DNA of 64,000 bases from Chenopodium formosanum (taxonomy: Eukaryota; Streptophyta; Magnoliopsida; Caryophyllales; Amaranthaceae), in NCBI GenBank assembly GCA_024500155.1, contig CM044880.1, positions 16,248,379 to 16,312,378 of the forward strand, in the 5' to 3' direction. Below are positions 22,725 to 33,659 of this stretch, in pieces. The notes below the pieces were generated by a model. It ran no database searches and was not told the origin of the DNA. It saw only the letters and a program-made list of their open reading frames with translations. The position numbers and the translations under genes were made by a program. Every line of letters begins with the position of its first letter. Position 1 is the first letter of the stretch.

Positions 22725-23129
22725 TTAAGGTTTTGAATATAGTTGGTGGTAAATAAAAAAAATAAATTTTGATCGTGGTTTTGTAAAAAATGCATGGGTA
22801 TAATTGTTGGTGGTATTTTTCAAAATTTCCTTGCCTTTAGAATTGAATAATTTCTCCATACATATAACCCAATCAAGAGATTCATTAAGATCAAGATTAC
22901 CTTCGAAGTCCAGAAGGTCCAAAATAATGTCTCGACCGGTCACGGTTGTCCTCATGGTGCTGTTGGTGGTGTTCACATCTCCGATGAAGAGAATGGGAAC
23001 CATCTTTTTCACTTGGACTTCTCCTTCTTCTAGGGCTTCTTGTATTCTACAAGACTTCAACAAGTCTATCAAACTTCCTTTATGGAGAATCCAGTCTAGA
23101 GTGCTCATGGTAACTTTCTTCTTCTTCAT
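22725..23129 (-). pseudogene. Partial gag of a chromovirus-like Ty3/gypsy element
   Basis: A minus-strand ORF of 134 codons with the motif LDFEGNLDLNESLDWV then MEKLFNSKG, matching the conserved start of plant chromovirus gag (xFEGxLDPxxFLDWL..VExxF). It lies at the expected distance from the LTR and primer site at 24554-25422 if the hAT at 23149-24416 is removed. Homology fades after about 22840, so the element is truncated. The first ATG is at 23129, but a second at 23108 (MSTLDWIL) is also possible. Confidence 0.5.
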
Positions 23130-23148
23130 AAAAGTATGTATCTAGTAT

Positions 23149-24416
23149 TAGGGGTGAACAAACTCGGTTTAAAATCAAACCGAACCGAATAACAAATATG
23201 GTTCCATTTTTTTCAAAAGTAGTTCGGTTTTGGTTTTGAAAAAAATATTTCGGTTTTCAGTTCGATTCCGGTTTGAGAAAGTGAAAAACTGAACTAAACC
23301 AAACCAAACCAAAATTTAGGCCCAAACCCAAAAAATACCCTAGCCCAAAATATTTTAACCTAAGTATATAATTAAAGGAAAAAAAAACCTACTTGCGCCT
23401 TCTCACCCCTTCTTTTCTCTTCTCTCTTCTCCGCCCTCTCTCTCGTCTTCTCACCCTCTCTCCTCAATCTTTTCACTCTCTCTCCTTTCTTAAACGAAGA
23501 AACCTAACATATTGGATTCCAAACGAATGCAATAAAATAAAGTAATTTAGGCCCTTTCTCTTTCCTCTTTGATCTCTTCTCCAATTTCACTCTGTCTCCT
23601 CTTTTCCTCACCAGCCTACATCACCATCGCGCGAACATTTTGAGGTTTTTTGAACTCCATCAAGGGCATCAACTAAAGGTCTTTCATGTCAAATCTGACC
23701 ATGAAAACACTAGATCTAGAGTTTTCATGGACAAATGTGACCTTAGAAACCCAAAATTCGAGGTTTTTCGGTGGAATTTGAGGTTTGAGTTTTTTTTCTA
23801 CTTTATTTTAATATTTTTATGGTGGTGTGTGATTGAATAATTGCGGTGGTGGTAAATGTGATTGAACAAAAGATTATTGCGGATTTACTTTCTGATACAG
23901 AATGTTCTTTATTGCTGCTATTGAGTGAGTACAATCATTATAACTCAAGACTCGTTTTTCCCAATTCTAAATTCACATGTCAGAACATCATAGTTTAGTA
24001 CTCTTACGAGTCTCGCCTCTTAATTTATTAAACACGGACACTACTTATTTTGGTTGAGTTTTGGGTCGATCTAGGGTTAGGGTTTGGGTGGAAGGGAGAT
24101 GAAGGGTGGTTAAATAAGGTGGGTTGGGTTGTTGTGGGTTTTGGTTCCGTTTGGTTTTTTTAGTTTGGTTTATGTTTGGTGTCGTTTGGTTTCGGTTTTT
24201 TGCAATATTTTATGTTTATGATGCTTGATAGGAAAAATCGGTGCGGTTTGGTTTTTTTTTTTTACTTAAGAAAATCGAAATTTAGGTGGTTTGGTTTGGT
24301 TCGGTTTCAAAAGATAAAGTGGTGCGGTGTGGTTTGCAAAATCCAAAATCCGAAATATTGTGCTTCGGTTTTGGTTTGGGCAATAAACCAAACTGAAAAC
24401 CGAACTTTCACCCCTA
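23149..24416. mobile_element. Non-autonomous hAT (Ac-like) element, 1268 bp
   Basis: The ends are TAGGGGTGAACA and its inverted counterpart CTTTCACCCCTA. The flanking 8 bp duplications are TCTAGTAT and TCTATTAT (one mismatch). Subterminal regions are dense in CCGAACC/GGTTCGG motifs. No transposase domain is recognisable; the small ORFs at 23640 and 24176 show no known domain. A 32 bp near-perfect palindrome lies at 23699-23730. It is inserted in the leader of the minus-strand chromovirus fragment. Confidence 0.82.
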
Positions 24417-24553
24417 TCTATTATCCATGTTTTAAGATCAAAAGTTTGTATCTTTGAGGGAGAAAATTTAAAATTTTGTGGGAAAAGATGAGATCTTTTG
24501 AGAGGGGTGAAGAGGGATTCAAAAGGTAGGATCTTTCTAGGATAATAACCTAG

Positions 24554-24566
24554 GCTCTTGATACCA
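24554..24566 (-). other. Primer-binding site (initiator tRNA-Met type)
   Basis: The minus strand reads TGGTATCAAGAGC, the classic plant retrotransposon iMet primer site (usual form TGGTATCAGAGC) with one inserted A. It lies three bases from the LTR end. Confidence 0.75.
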
Positions 24567-24569
24567 AAT

Positions 24570-25422
24570 TGATATGAAACAAACAACAAATCCAAAGCAG
24601 CAACACAAGATAAACCTATCTCAAAAATCACCATGATATATGAAATAGGGGTTCTTAATCAAAGTCAATGCAAAGTAAAGTAAGGATTAAAGTGTAACCA
24701 TAAATATTACAAAGTAGCAATCACAAAGAAAGGAAATAATTACAAAGATTAGGAAGAGAGAAAATCACATTGATTTCAAAATTAAGCAAAGGTTGTTCCT
24801 AAAAGCAAGTTTAGCCCTATTTAAAGGCTTTACAAACAACCCTAAAGTTCTAAATTACACCCCTTGGATTACAAATGGAAGGCCAAGATTAAAACATTGC
24901 AAAAATAAGCATAAAAGAAACAAAGTTTTCTGCTCGAAAAAGGGCCACTAGAGCATCCACTCTTAAGGGTAAGAGCGGACGCTCCTCACTTTTGAAAACT
25001 TCTTCAACTGACATCCATAGGAGTGGATGCTCCACTTTAAAGAGCAGGCGCTTCACTTGGTGGAAGTGGGCGCTCATCTTGACTTTCCTGTACAACTCAA
25101 CCTCACACGTTCATGACTTTATGAGCTATCGTTGGAAAGCTCTCAGACCCTACTTTCATCTCCAATTTGAATCACCTAGCTGATTGAAATTGAGTTATCC
25201 ATTTTTTATCAATTACAAGCCTTTCTTTTTTTTTTTTTAATACTAGTTTCCATGCTTCATCTTCAACCCTCACTTGTAAAATTATGACACAAGAATCACT
25301 TTATTCACCAAAGTCACTTCATAAGATAGGGAATCTATCCAAAAAGTAGATTAAGCCTTAAATGCCACAAAAGCAATCGTATAGCCATACAATTTGTAGG
25401 TTTCAAGGATGCTCTCGCATCA
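24570..25422 (-). repeat. 5' LTR of chromovirus-like element
   Basis: On the minus strand it runs from TGATGCGAGAGCATCC to TTTCATATCA and is followed by the primer site, leader (split by a hAT) and gag start. The interior holds a cluster of short palindromic motifs related to GAGCGnnCGCTC at 24950-25080. The matching 3' LTR was not found. Confidence 0.65.
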
Positions 25423-26337
25423 ATCTGCCCCCCTTACAATGATAAAATCAAGCGTTGTTCAGGGTTTATCATTTCTTATGAGCAAGTTAAGATTAATGTC
25501 AAATCTATCATGATTGGCATTGACCACAATGTATGTAATACAATAAATTATGAATTGAATACCTGATAAAAACATATGATCTAAATGAATAACATGTTTT
25601 CTTACTTATCATGTTTTGTATGTATATTATCTTGATTATTTAGTTTAAGTTTTCTATTTTACAAAATTCATTTTATAAAGCAAAAGAGTTAGTGTTAAAA
25701 GTAAATAAGAAATTTATAAAGTAAATACAATATGGATAATTGTGTAAATATATATGCATTTTTCTAGATTTAAATAATCTTATTTTTCCGTTTTAACATA
25801 GTCCTCTTGAGATTTCCCTGCTATCTCAAGACCCTTCACAAGCACAAGCACAAAAACCTTCTAAAAACCAGAAAAACTTTCACCAAGAACAACTTTGACT
25901 GAGTTGAATCAAGCCTGGTATGATTGGATATGTCTTTGCGATGCAAAAGAGAAAATTTTCTGTGCTGAGTTGGTATGTATATTAGTTTTTATTATGTTAA
26001 ATATTTTGAAATACAATTTATTATGATTTAAAATTCCAAGGATAATAAAAACTGCATTTTTATTATGACATGTTTTTGTTCCGATTGGTTTGCATAACCA
26101 TTATAGTTTAGTAGTGGTTAATTTCTTGAAAGAGAGCATATAGTACTTGGATAACAGAGAGTATGAGGAAACTCATTATATTACTAAAAAGTGTTGCATC
26201 TACTATGGTATGTTTCCCTAATCAAATAAATAATTAAAGTAAATAATTATTCATCAAAAGTAAATGCATGGAAAATCTGAAGAGATATTAGCTTATTACT
26301 TTGATGCGTGGAAAATAACTATTCTTATAGGTAGAGG
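25423..26337. other. AT-rich sequence, possible decayed exon
   Basis: No complete gene seen. Around 25800-25970 base composition is more balanced and a G|GTATGT donor-like site follows at about 25970. This may be an upstream exon of the Ulp1-like fragment at 26338, but I could not find a convincing frame. Confidence 0.3.
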
Positions 26338-26637
26338 ATGTCAAAGTTCTTGAACATAATTAATCATGGAAAATTTAAAGTGATATTATCTAATGGCTTT
26401 GATGATTTAAAGTTCTCTTGGAAATCTTTAAAATACACCCTTGATTGTGGTGTTTTTATGATGGTCCATATTTTGTGCTTCAGTGGAGAAACGTTTGATG
26501 CAGACCTTGATCTAGCAAACAGAATAAAGGTATATCGTGTTGAAATCCGTGTTGCACTCATTCTTTCAGATATCAATAAAGAACGAGATGTCATTTTGGA
26601 AAAAGTATCAAAGTTCAAAGTAGCTGAAAAAACTTGA
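26338..26637 (+). pseudogene. Ulp1-like cysteine protease C-terminal fragment
   Basis: A 99-codon frame with LDCGVFMMVHI, where DCG resembles the catalytic-cysteine motif of Ulp1/C48 SUMO proteases, followed by FSGETFDADLDLANRIKVYR and ILSDINKERD. This order recurs in the Ulp1-like proteins carried by plant Mutator-like and CACTA transposons and in their domesticated relatives. The His and Asp catalytic parts should lie upstream but are not visible. It is preceded by an AG acceptor-like site. Probably one exon of a decayed transposon gene; no transposase was found nearby. Confidence 0.5.
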
Positions 26638-27583
26638 GGAACCAAAGAAATCAGATGAAGAAATCAAACTTGGACAATTGATTAAGTTATTTGTCATATA
26701 ACTTGAAAGAATAAAGGAGCATTATGGATGGAATAAGCTAGCTTGTAATTCCACCAAGTTATTGACTATGTGGCCATCAATGATAAAAAAATTTCAAAGA
26801 AGAGGTAACCCGTTATTCATAAAAAGAAATTAATATTTATGTTGTTGCAAATAAAATTCATGCTAATATAAAACACAATGTAATGGAGTTGTACTGGTTT
26901 GGAGAATCTATTTAATTAACAAGAGGAGAATATGATATGTTACTCAACCAGTGCAAAGTTGATAAACTACGTAAAAGTTAAAATGCTACAATTTATAAAA
27001 ATCTACAATGTCATTCTTTAAAAATGACACCATAAAATATTGACATGGCGAAATCTAATAGGCCTGCATTTGGTATTTTTATTTTTATTTTCATTTTGAA
27101 TTATTTTTAATGTCCATTATTTATAAATTTATTCTTTTTTATACATGAATTTGTTTAGGAATACATAATTATAAATGATGAAAATTTATTTTTATACTGT
27201 TAATTAATTATCATAATAATGCTTATAATAAAAAATCACAATTATTTACCCAAAAAAAATCACACAATTAAAACTGCTCTTCGTCAATGTTCTTCATTCA
27301 TCCACCCATTCCCAAACATTGTTAATGTATTCTCAATAGCCCTTGCACCAAAACATAAGCAATAGCTAGCCAATGAGGCAATGAACAACCAGATTGATGG
27401 GTCACGGATTCACAAATTTGCTACCGAAGAAGAAAAACGCCTGCCTTAAAAACCTCTTGAAAACTGAACAATACATTCCCAATAAACTCATCTGAAATAC
27501 GCTGGTAAACGCACCAAAACTGCTCTAAAAACGCACCCAAAATACGCTTGAAAGGGCTGAAACCTTAATCTACCGCAGTGAAC
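26638..27583. other. AT-rich intergenic sequence
   Basis: No gene or element boundary supported. The short minus-strand ORF at 27488-27721 runs into the copia LTR and has no recognisable domain. Confidence 0.4.
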
Positions 27584-27740
27584 TGATAGATTATGGAAAT
27601 AATCTTTGTAATTATCTTGCATATATTTAGTGTATATCTTTCCTAGTTTAGCATAGCTTAACCTAGATGCCTCTAATCTTGTATATATACTAATCTTTGA
27701 TGAATGAGAAGGCAACGACAAATATTCACATATTCTCTCA
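27584..27740 (+). repeat. Copia 5' LTR
   Basis: TGATAGATTATGG to TATTCTCTCA, with a TATATATA segment at about 27677-27686. Confidence 0.93.
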
Positions 27741-27824
27741 TAGTATCACGAGACTAGGTTTCTTTCCTGAAAACCCTAATTCTCACTTCTTCCGCTATCT
27801 CTCTTTCTCTTCTTTCTGTCCTCC

Positions 27825-28769
27825 ATGGCTGAATCAAGCAAAATTCATCCTGCTACTCTTGTGAACAACATCATGTCTTGCATCCCTATTACTCTCGATT
27901 ATAAGGGAAAGCAATTCAACACTTGGTCGACTCTCTTCCAACTTCACTGCCGTGGGAACTTGGTAATTGAGCACATAATTCCACCACCAGTGGATCCTTC
28001 GGCTAAGACCACCACACCTACCCCTGCTGAACTGGCATTCACCCAGCGTCTTGACGACATTGTTCGCCAATGGATTTATGCAACCATTTCTCCTGACCTA
28101 ATGGATTCAATCATCGACCTTGATGATAAAGCAATTGATGCGTGGAAAAGGTTGGAAGAATTTTTCCTCAACAATAAATCTGCTAGGGCCCTGCAATTAG
28201 ATGCTCAGTTTACTAATACTCGTTTGGAGCAGTTTGAAGGAGTCACACCATACTGCTCTCGTCTCAAATCTCTTGTTGATGGCTTGAAAAACGTAGGGGA
28301 TAAGGTATCCGATAATCAAATGGCACTCCAATTGTTGAAAGGTTTCTCGGAGGAGTATAAGCCCTTTCGCACATTCGTTCGACACCTCAATCCATTGCCT
28401 TCCTTTGACACTCTTTGTTCTATGCTAGAACTTGAAGAGCAGGGCAATATGTCTGACCATGTTTTGGATTCGAGTGAAGAAGCGCATATTGTGCACACAG
28501 CCTCTTCACAGCAATCTCACGGGGAAGGTGGTTCCTCACAGCAATCTTCCACTCGTGGGGGTGTTTCACCGGCACGTGGTGGCCAGAAAAACAACAAAGG
28601 CAAAGGCGGAAAGGGCAAGAGTGCCGGCAGTGGTGGCCGGAACTCGCAGCAATCGTCCCAGCAGCAGCAACAGCGTGGGGCTTCTGCTCCTTCATCGCAA
28701 CAGAACACGGTCCAGCAGCAGCAAGGGTGGATGTTTCCCCCTTGGGCCTATTGGGGTCATGCTTCTTAG
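27825..28769 (+). pseudogene. Copia gag with premature TAG
   Basis: The ATG at 27825 opens a 314-codon frame: the copia gag amino domain (LDYKGKQFNTWSTLFQLHC, then WKRLEEFFLNNKSARALQLD and LLKGFSEEYKPF), followed by a Gly/Ser/Gln-rich tail. No CCHC zinc knuckle is visible, which is unusual for copia gag. The TAG at 28767-28769 interrupts a frame that otherwise continues to the protease. The product normally forms the capsid of virus-like particles. Confidence 0.88.
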
Positions 28770-30536
28770 GCCACACCGCCTTGTCCTTATCCATCTCAAG
28801 GCCAAGGCCCATTTCAGTTGACTTCTCGCACTCCTCAATTCCCGAATCAGAATGGTGTTCTCGGACCTCGACCTCAACAAGCATACTACATGGCTGCCCC
28901 TCCTTCTCCAGGTTATGTTCCGACTAATATTGAAAAACCTATGCATACCTTGTCTATGGAGAATCAAAACTACTACATGGACACCGGTGCTACATCACAT
29001 ATGACCAATTCCCAAGGTAAATTGTCTTCGTATGTTCAATTGCATAAAAACAGTAATAATTCTATTATTGTTGGTAATGGTAGCAAAATTCCAATTCAAG
29101 GTTATGGTCACAAATCTCTTAATCAAAACACACTTCAACTCAAAAATGTCCTTCATGTCCCAAAGCTTATCAAAAAGATTATTTCTGTTCGAAAATTCAC
29201 TACTGATAATAGTGTTTCTATTGAGTTTGATCCTTTTGGGTTTTCTGTGAAGGATTTGCAGACAGGGAGCAAAATAGTGAGATGTGATAGAAATGGCGAT
29301 CTTTACCCTTTCTTCTTGGATCGTCAAGTCCTTTCTTATTCCTCTCCATCCACTTTTGCAGTTGTCTCTCCAAGTCTGTTGCATTCCCGTTTAGGTCATC
29401 CGGGAAATGTGATTTTAGGTTCATTGCGTAGTAATGAATTGATGAAATGTAATAAGGCTCATATTGATGTTTGTCATTCTTGTCCTTTGGGAAAATTAAT
29501 AAAATTGCCTTTTTACGATTCTCAATCTCATACTACTATGCCTTTTGACATCATTTATAGTGATTTGTGGACTTCTCCCGTATCTAGCTCTCTTGGGCAC
29601 AAATATTATGTTCTCTTTCTTGATGATTACACAAATTTTTTGTGGACTTTTCCAATTGCATCCAAGTCTCAAGTTTACAACTTGTTTCTTCGACTTAGAA
29701 CTTATATTTGTACTCAATTTGAACGGGAGGTCAAAGCTTTCCAATGTGATAATGGAACCGAATTTAAAAATGATCCTTTTCTTAAATTTAGTCACCAACA
29801 TGGAATGGTTTTCCGGTTATCTTGTCCATACTCTTCTCCTCAAAATGGCAAATCCGAACGTAAAATTAAGACTATTAATAATATCGTTCAAACTCTACTA
29901 TGTCATGCCTCTATGCCTCCCTCCTTTTGGAATCATGCTTTAGAAATGGCTACCTATTTACACAACATCTTGCCAACAAAAATTCTTGATTATAATTCTC
30001 CCACTCAAATATTATATCAAAAACACCCCGACTATTCTCATTTTAGGGTGTTCGGTTGTCTATGTTATCTTCTTTTCTCTTTTACTCAAATTAACAAACT
30101 CCAACCGCGCTATACTCCTTGTGTTTTTCTTGGATATCCAAGAAATCATAGAGGTTATAAGTGTTATGATATTTCGAGTCGCAAAATTATAATTGCAAGA
30201 CATGTTTGGTTTGATGAATCGGTTTTCCCATTTTCTAAAATTCATTCTCCACAACCCTATTCTTATGATTTCTTGGGTGATAGCTTAGGACCTCTTTCTC
30301 ATCCATTGCTTCAACATAATTTTGATGCTATCATTGATCACCGTCCTACTTATACACCCCACGCAAATCAGTCCCCCCAGCAGCTTATGCCTTCGCCACT
30401 TTCTTCTCCTAGGCAGCCTACACCGCAGCCTGGTTGCGGCACCCCAGCCCAGGCCGCAGGTGAGCTGCGGACTACGCTGCCTACCCAGCAGCAGCTCCAT
30501 CTGCCCCCCACACATCACCCCCCTGCCAGCGGGTAG
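28770..30536 (+). pseudogene. Copia protease and integrase
   Basis: Same frame as gag. The protease motif YYMDTGATSHM has its Asp at 28980. The GAG pre-integrase zinc motif follows (HSRLGHPGN ... CHSCPLGK). The integrase core shows the D, D and E residues in IIYSDLWTSP, FQCDNGTEFKN and SPQNGKSERKIKTI. After integrase comes a proline/glutamine-rich linker ending at a stop at 30536. The true reading continues in another frame, so a frameshift lies at about 30450-30536. Confidence 0.9.
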
Positions 30537-32400
30537 GGACTCTCCCAGCACCCTTCAGCGTGGCCCAGTGCCACTACCTGCATCCCCCGCCGGGTTACCA
30601 GCGGGTGCTGGTGCTAGAGCTCCCATTCCTGCCGAGCCCACTGCCCAGCCCGATGGTTTTCCATCGGCCACTGGTGCGGGTGTGAACGAGCAAGGGGTGC
30701 TTCACATTCCACCCGATTTATCTTCTTTTTCCTTCTCCTATCCTACTCCTACACCAACACACTCCATGACTACTCTTAGTAAACATGGAATCGTCAAGCC
30801 CAATCCCAAATACCAACATCAATCCCATCATACTACTACTTCCATATCACCTATTCCAAAGAACCCGGTTAATGCACTTCGTGACCATAAATGGAAAATT
30901 GCTATGCAGGAAGAGTATGATGCTCTTATTGACAATGGAACTTGGAAATTGGTTCCACGACCGCCGAATGTGAACATAATTCGGTCTTTGTGGATTTTTC
31001 GGCATAAGACTAAGTCTGATGGGTCTTTTGAGAGATATAAGGCACGTCTTGTTGGTGATGGTAAAACTCAAAGGGAAGGCATTGATTGTGATGAAACTTT
31101 TACCCCGGTTGTTAAACCGGCTACTATTCGGGTGGTTCTTAGCATTGCTTTGGCTAAGTCTTGGCAAATTCATCAATTAGATGTGAAAAATGCTTTCTTA
31201 CATGGTCATTTGAATGAAACGGTGTACATGTATCAACCTATGGGATTCAAGGATCCTAATAACCCTGATCATGTCTGTTTATTGGATAAGTAACTATATG
31301 GTCTAAAACAAGCACCCCGTGCATGGTATAAACGTTTTGCAGATTTTGTGGCTACTATTGGATTTTCTAATAGCAAATCTGATACTTCATTATTCATTTA
31401 TCGCCATGGTAATGATACTGCTTATCTACTTCTATATGTTGATGATATTGTGCTCACTGCTTCATCGCACTCTCTCCGACAACATATTATTTCTCGGCTC
31501 AGCTCTGAATTTGCAATGAAGGATCTAGGTCCACTGAGTTATTTTTTGGGTATTGCTGTTACTAGAGGTAACAATGGTCTATTTTTATCTCAGAAGAAGT
31601 ATGCGCAGGAAATTTTGGAAAAAGCAGGAATGGCAAATTGCAAGCCTTCGCCTACTCCTGTTGACACCAAAGGAAAGATGAGCACTCAGGAGGGTGCTTT
31701 GTATGACGATCCTACTTCTTATCGGCGCCTTTGTGGTGCTTTGCGGTACTTGACATTTACCCGACCAGATATCTCTTATGCAGTTCAGCAGGTTTGCTTA
31801 TTTATGCACTCACCCCGTGTTGAGCACATGGATGCGTTGAAACGCGTTCTTCGATATATTAGAGGTACGACAGATTTTGGTTTACAATTGCACAAATCTC
31901 CTGTTTCTTCTCTTGTGTCATACACGGATGCTGATTGGGGCGGGTGTCCGAACACTCATCGTTCTACATTAGGGTATTGTGTGTACCTTGGTGATAATTT
32001 GATTTCTTGGTCTTCAAAACGCCAACCCACTTTGTCTAAGTCCAGTTGTGAAGCAGAGTACAGAGGGGTTGCAAATGTGGTTTCTGAATCCTGCTGGATT
32101 CGCAATTTGTTGCTTGAGCTATTTCTTCCTATTTCGCAGGCAACATTGGTTTATTGTGAAAATGTTAGTGCGATTTATCTCTCTAGTAATCCAGTTCAAC
32201 ATCAGCGCGCTAAACACATTGAGATGGACATTCACTTTGTTCGTGAGAAGGTTCAACGCGGCGAAGTTCGTGTCCTACATGTTCCATACCGATACCAGAT
32301 TGCAGACCTTTTTACCAAAGGTCTGCCCAAGGTTTTATTTGATGATTTTCGGGACAGTCTCAGCGTTTGTAGTCCTACCGTTTCGACTGCGGGGGTGTGA
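30537..32400 (+). pseudogene. Copia reverse transcriptase and RNase H
   Basis: In the shifted frame the reverse transcriptase shows LDVKNAFLHGHLNETVYM and the catalytic YVDDIVL. RNase H shows YTDADWGGCPNTHRS, SCEAEYRGV and DLFTKGLPK. A TAA at 31291-31293 interrupts the block just before LYGLKQAPRAWY, where a sense codon is expected. The terminal TGA (32398-32400) is formed by the first three bases of the 3' LTR. Confidence 0.9.
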
Positions 32401-32556
32401 TAGATTATGGAAATAATCTTTGTAATTATCTTGCATATATTTAGTGTATATCTTTCCTAGTTTAGCATAGCTTAACCTAGATGCCTCTAATCTTGTATAT
32501 ATATACTAATCTTTGATGAATGAGAAGGCTACGGCAAATATTCACATATTCTCTCA
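32398..32556 (+). repeat. Copia 3' LTR
   Basis: Same as the 5' LTR except two substitutions near its end and one extra TA. Followed by the TGAAC duplication. Confidence 0.93.
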
Positions 32557-33439
32557 TGAACCCTTTGCCGGACCTATGTGCATCGAAAAGCCACCGGGTT
32601 CTGCACCCTTATCGTTGCACCCTAATTGGCTATAAATCTATAATTGCACAGTTCATTCCGATCTTTGGATGAATTGTTGGTCGGAATTTTGATTTGAGTT
32701 CTGATTGATTACAAGATTTTGGGGACAATGATGATGAACAATCAAGAACGATGATGACTACTTGAGTTTCGATTATACGAAGTATAATTTAATTTTCTGG
32801 ATGATTTTAAAAATAAAAATAGATTTTAAAATATTATAAGTATGTTATCTTAACAAAAAAATACATGTATTTCCTGTATTTCCAATTATACATATATGTA
32901 TTTCCTGTATTTCCAATTATACATGTTATGGTGTCCTTTTTTGAAGAATGACACAATATACTAATCCTAAAATTTATTGAAAAATAATAGTAGGAAAAAA
33001 AGGAAAAAAATAAAAGAGAAAGAAGCAATAATAAAATCATCTCTTGCGTAAGATACTAAGCAAATACAAAGTAGTACATTATTAGTTTTGTTTTTAATAG
33101 AGTACATTATTAGTATTTACATTACTCATTTTAAATTATTCAACAAACAAGAAAATGAAAGGAAGCAACAAACAAATACTTTGCATATATCTATATATGT
33201 ATAAATGCATCATCAAAGAAATAGTAGGAGAGAAACTAAAGCTATTGTTTTCAAATGGTAACAACACCACACTTATTTAGAATAAGATGAAGAATTGAAG
33301 AGAGATAACGCGACAATCTCTTCTATTATTTTGTTCTTCTTGGTATATGCAAATTGAGTTTTTCCTTCATGATAAGGGCACGAGGGTTTTCTAATGATTC
33401 TTTTTCTTATAAAATGAAAATTGACCTAATTAACTTTGT
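32557..33439. other. Spacer 3' of the fatty acyl-CoA reductase gene
   Basis: No gene seen. A 33 bp unit containing ATGTATTTCCTGTATTTCCA occurs twice in tandem near 32863-32928. The part nearest 33440 would include the 3' untranslated region of the minus-strand gene. Confidence 0.5.
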
Positions 33440-33611
33440 TTAGAGTTTTGGAGAAAGAAGCTTCTTTTTTAGAATGTGCTTTGTAAGACCAGGTAATTGG
33501 ATGTTCATGAAATAATCTTCCCAATCAATGCATTTCACATCGAAGTTAAATTTTATCTTCTCTTCTGAAGACATTGCTTCAAACATGTTTTGAGTATTCT
33601 TGTTGTTGAAC
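33440..33611 (-). CDS. FAR last exon
   Basis: 172 bp, starting with the third base of a Trp codon and ending with TAA at 33440-33442. Encodes the end of the FAR_C domain with FDVKCIDWEDYFMN and LPGLTKHIL. Its acceptor (CTCAG|GTTC) is immediately preceded in sense by a run of about 39 T residues. Confidence 0.9.
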
Positions 33612-33617
33612 CTGAGC

Positions 33618-33659
<42 letters not shown>

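Larger units (their letters stand above)
27584..32556 (+). mobile_element. Complete Ty1/copia element, 4973 bp
   Basis: Short LTRs (157 and 159 bp) flank a gag-pol region. The 5 bp duplication TGAAC is perfect (27579-27583 and 32557-32561). The LTRs differ by two substitutions and a 2 bp indel, so the insertion is recent. A primer-site-like TAGTATCACGAGAC follows the 5' LTR, and a purine tract (GCGGGGGTG) precedes the 3' LTR. Short LTRs and the GAG-PR-IN-RT-RH order fit the Ale/Alesia group, but the lineage is not proven. Confidence 0.95.

Noticed and set aside
24954..25080. Possible short coding exon with TDIHRSGCSTLKS
   Set aside because: It lies inside the chromovirus LTR and consists of short palindromic GAGC...GCTC repeats.
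28420..28967. Minus-strand ORFs opposite copia gag
   Set aside because: Shadow frames of the Gln/Gly-rich gag tail.
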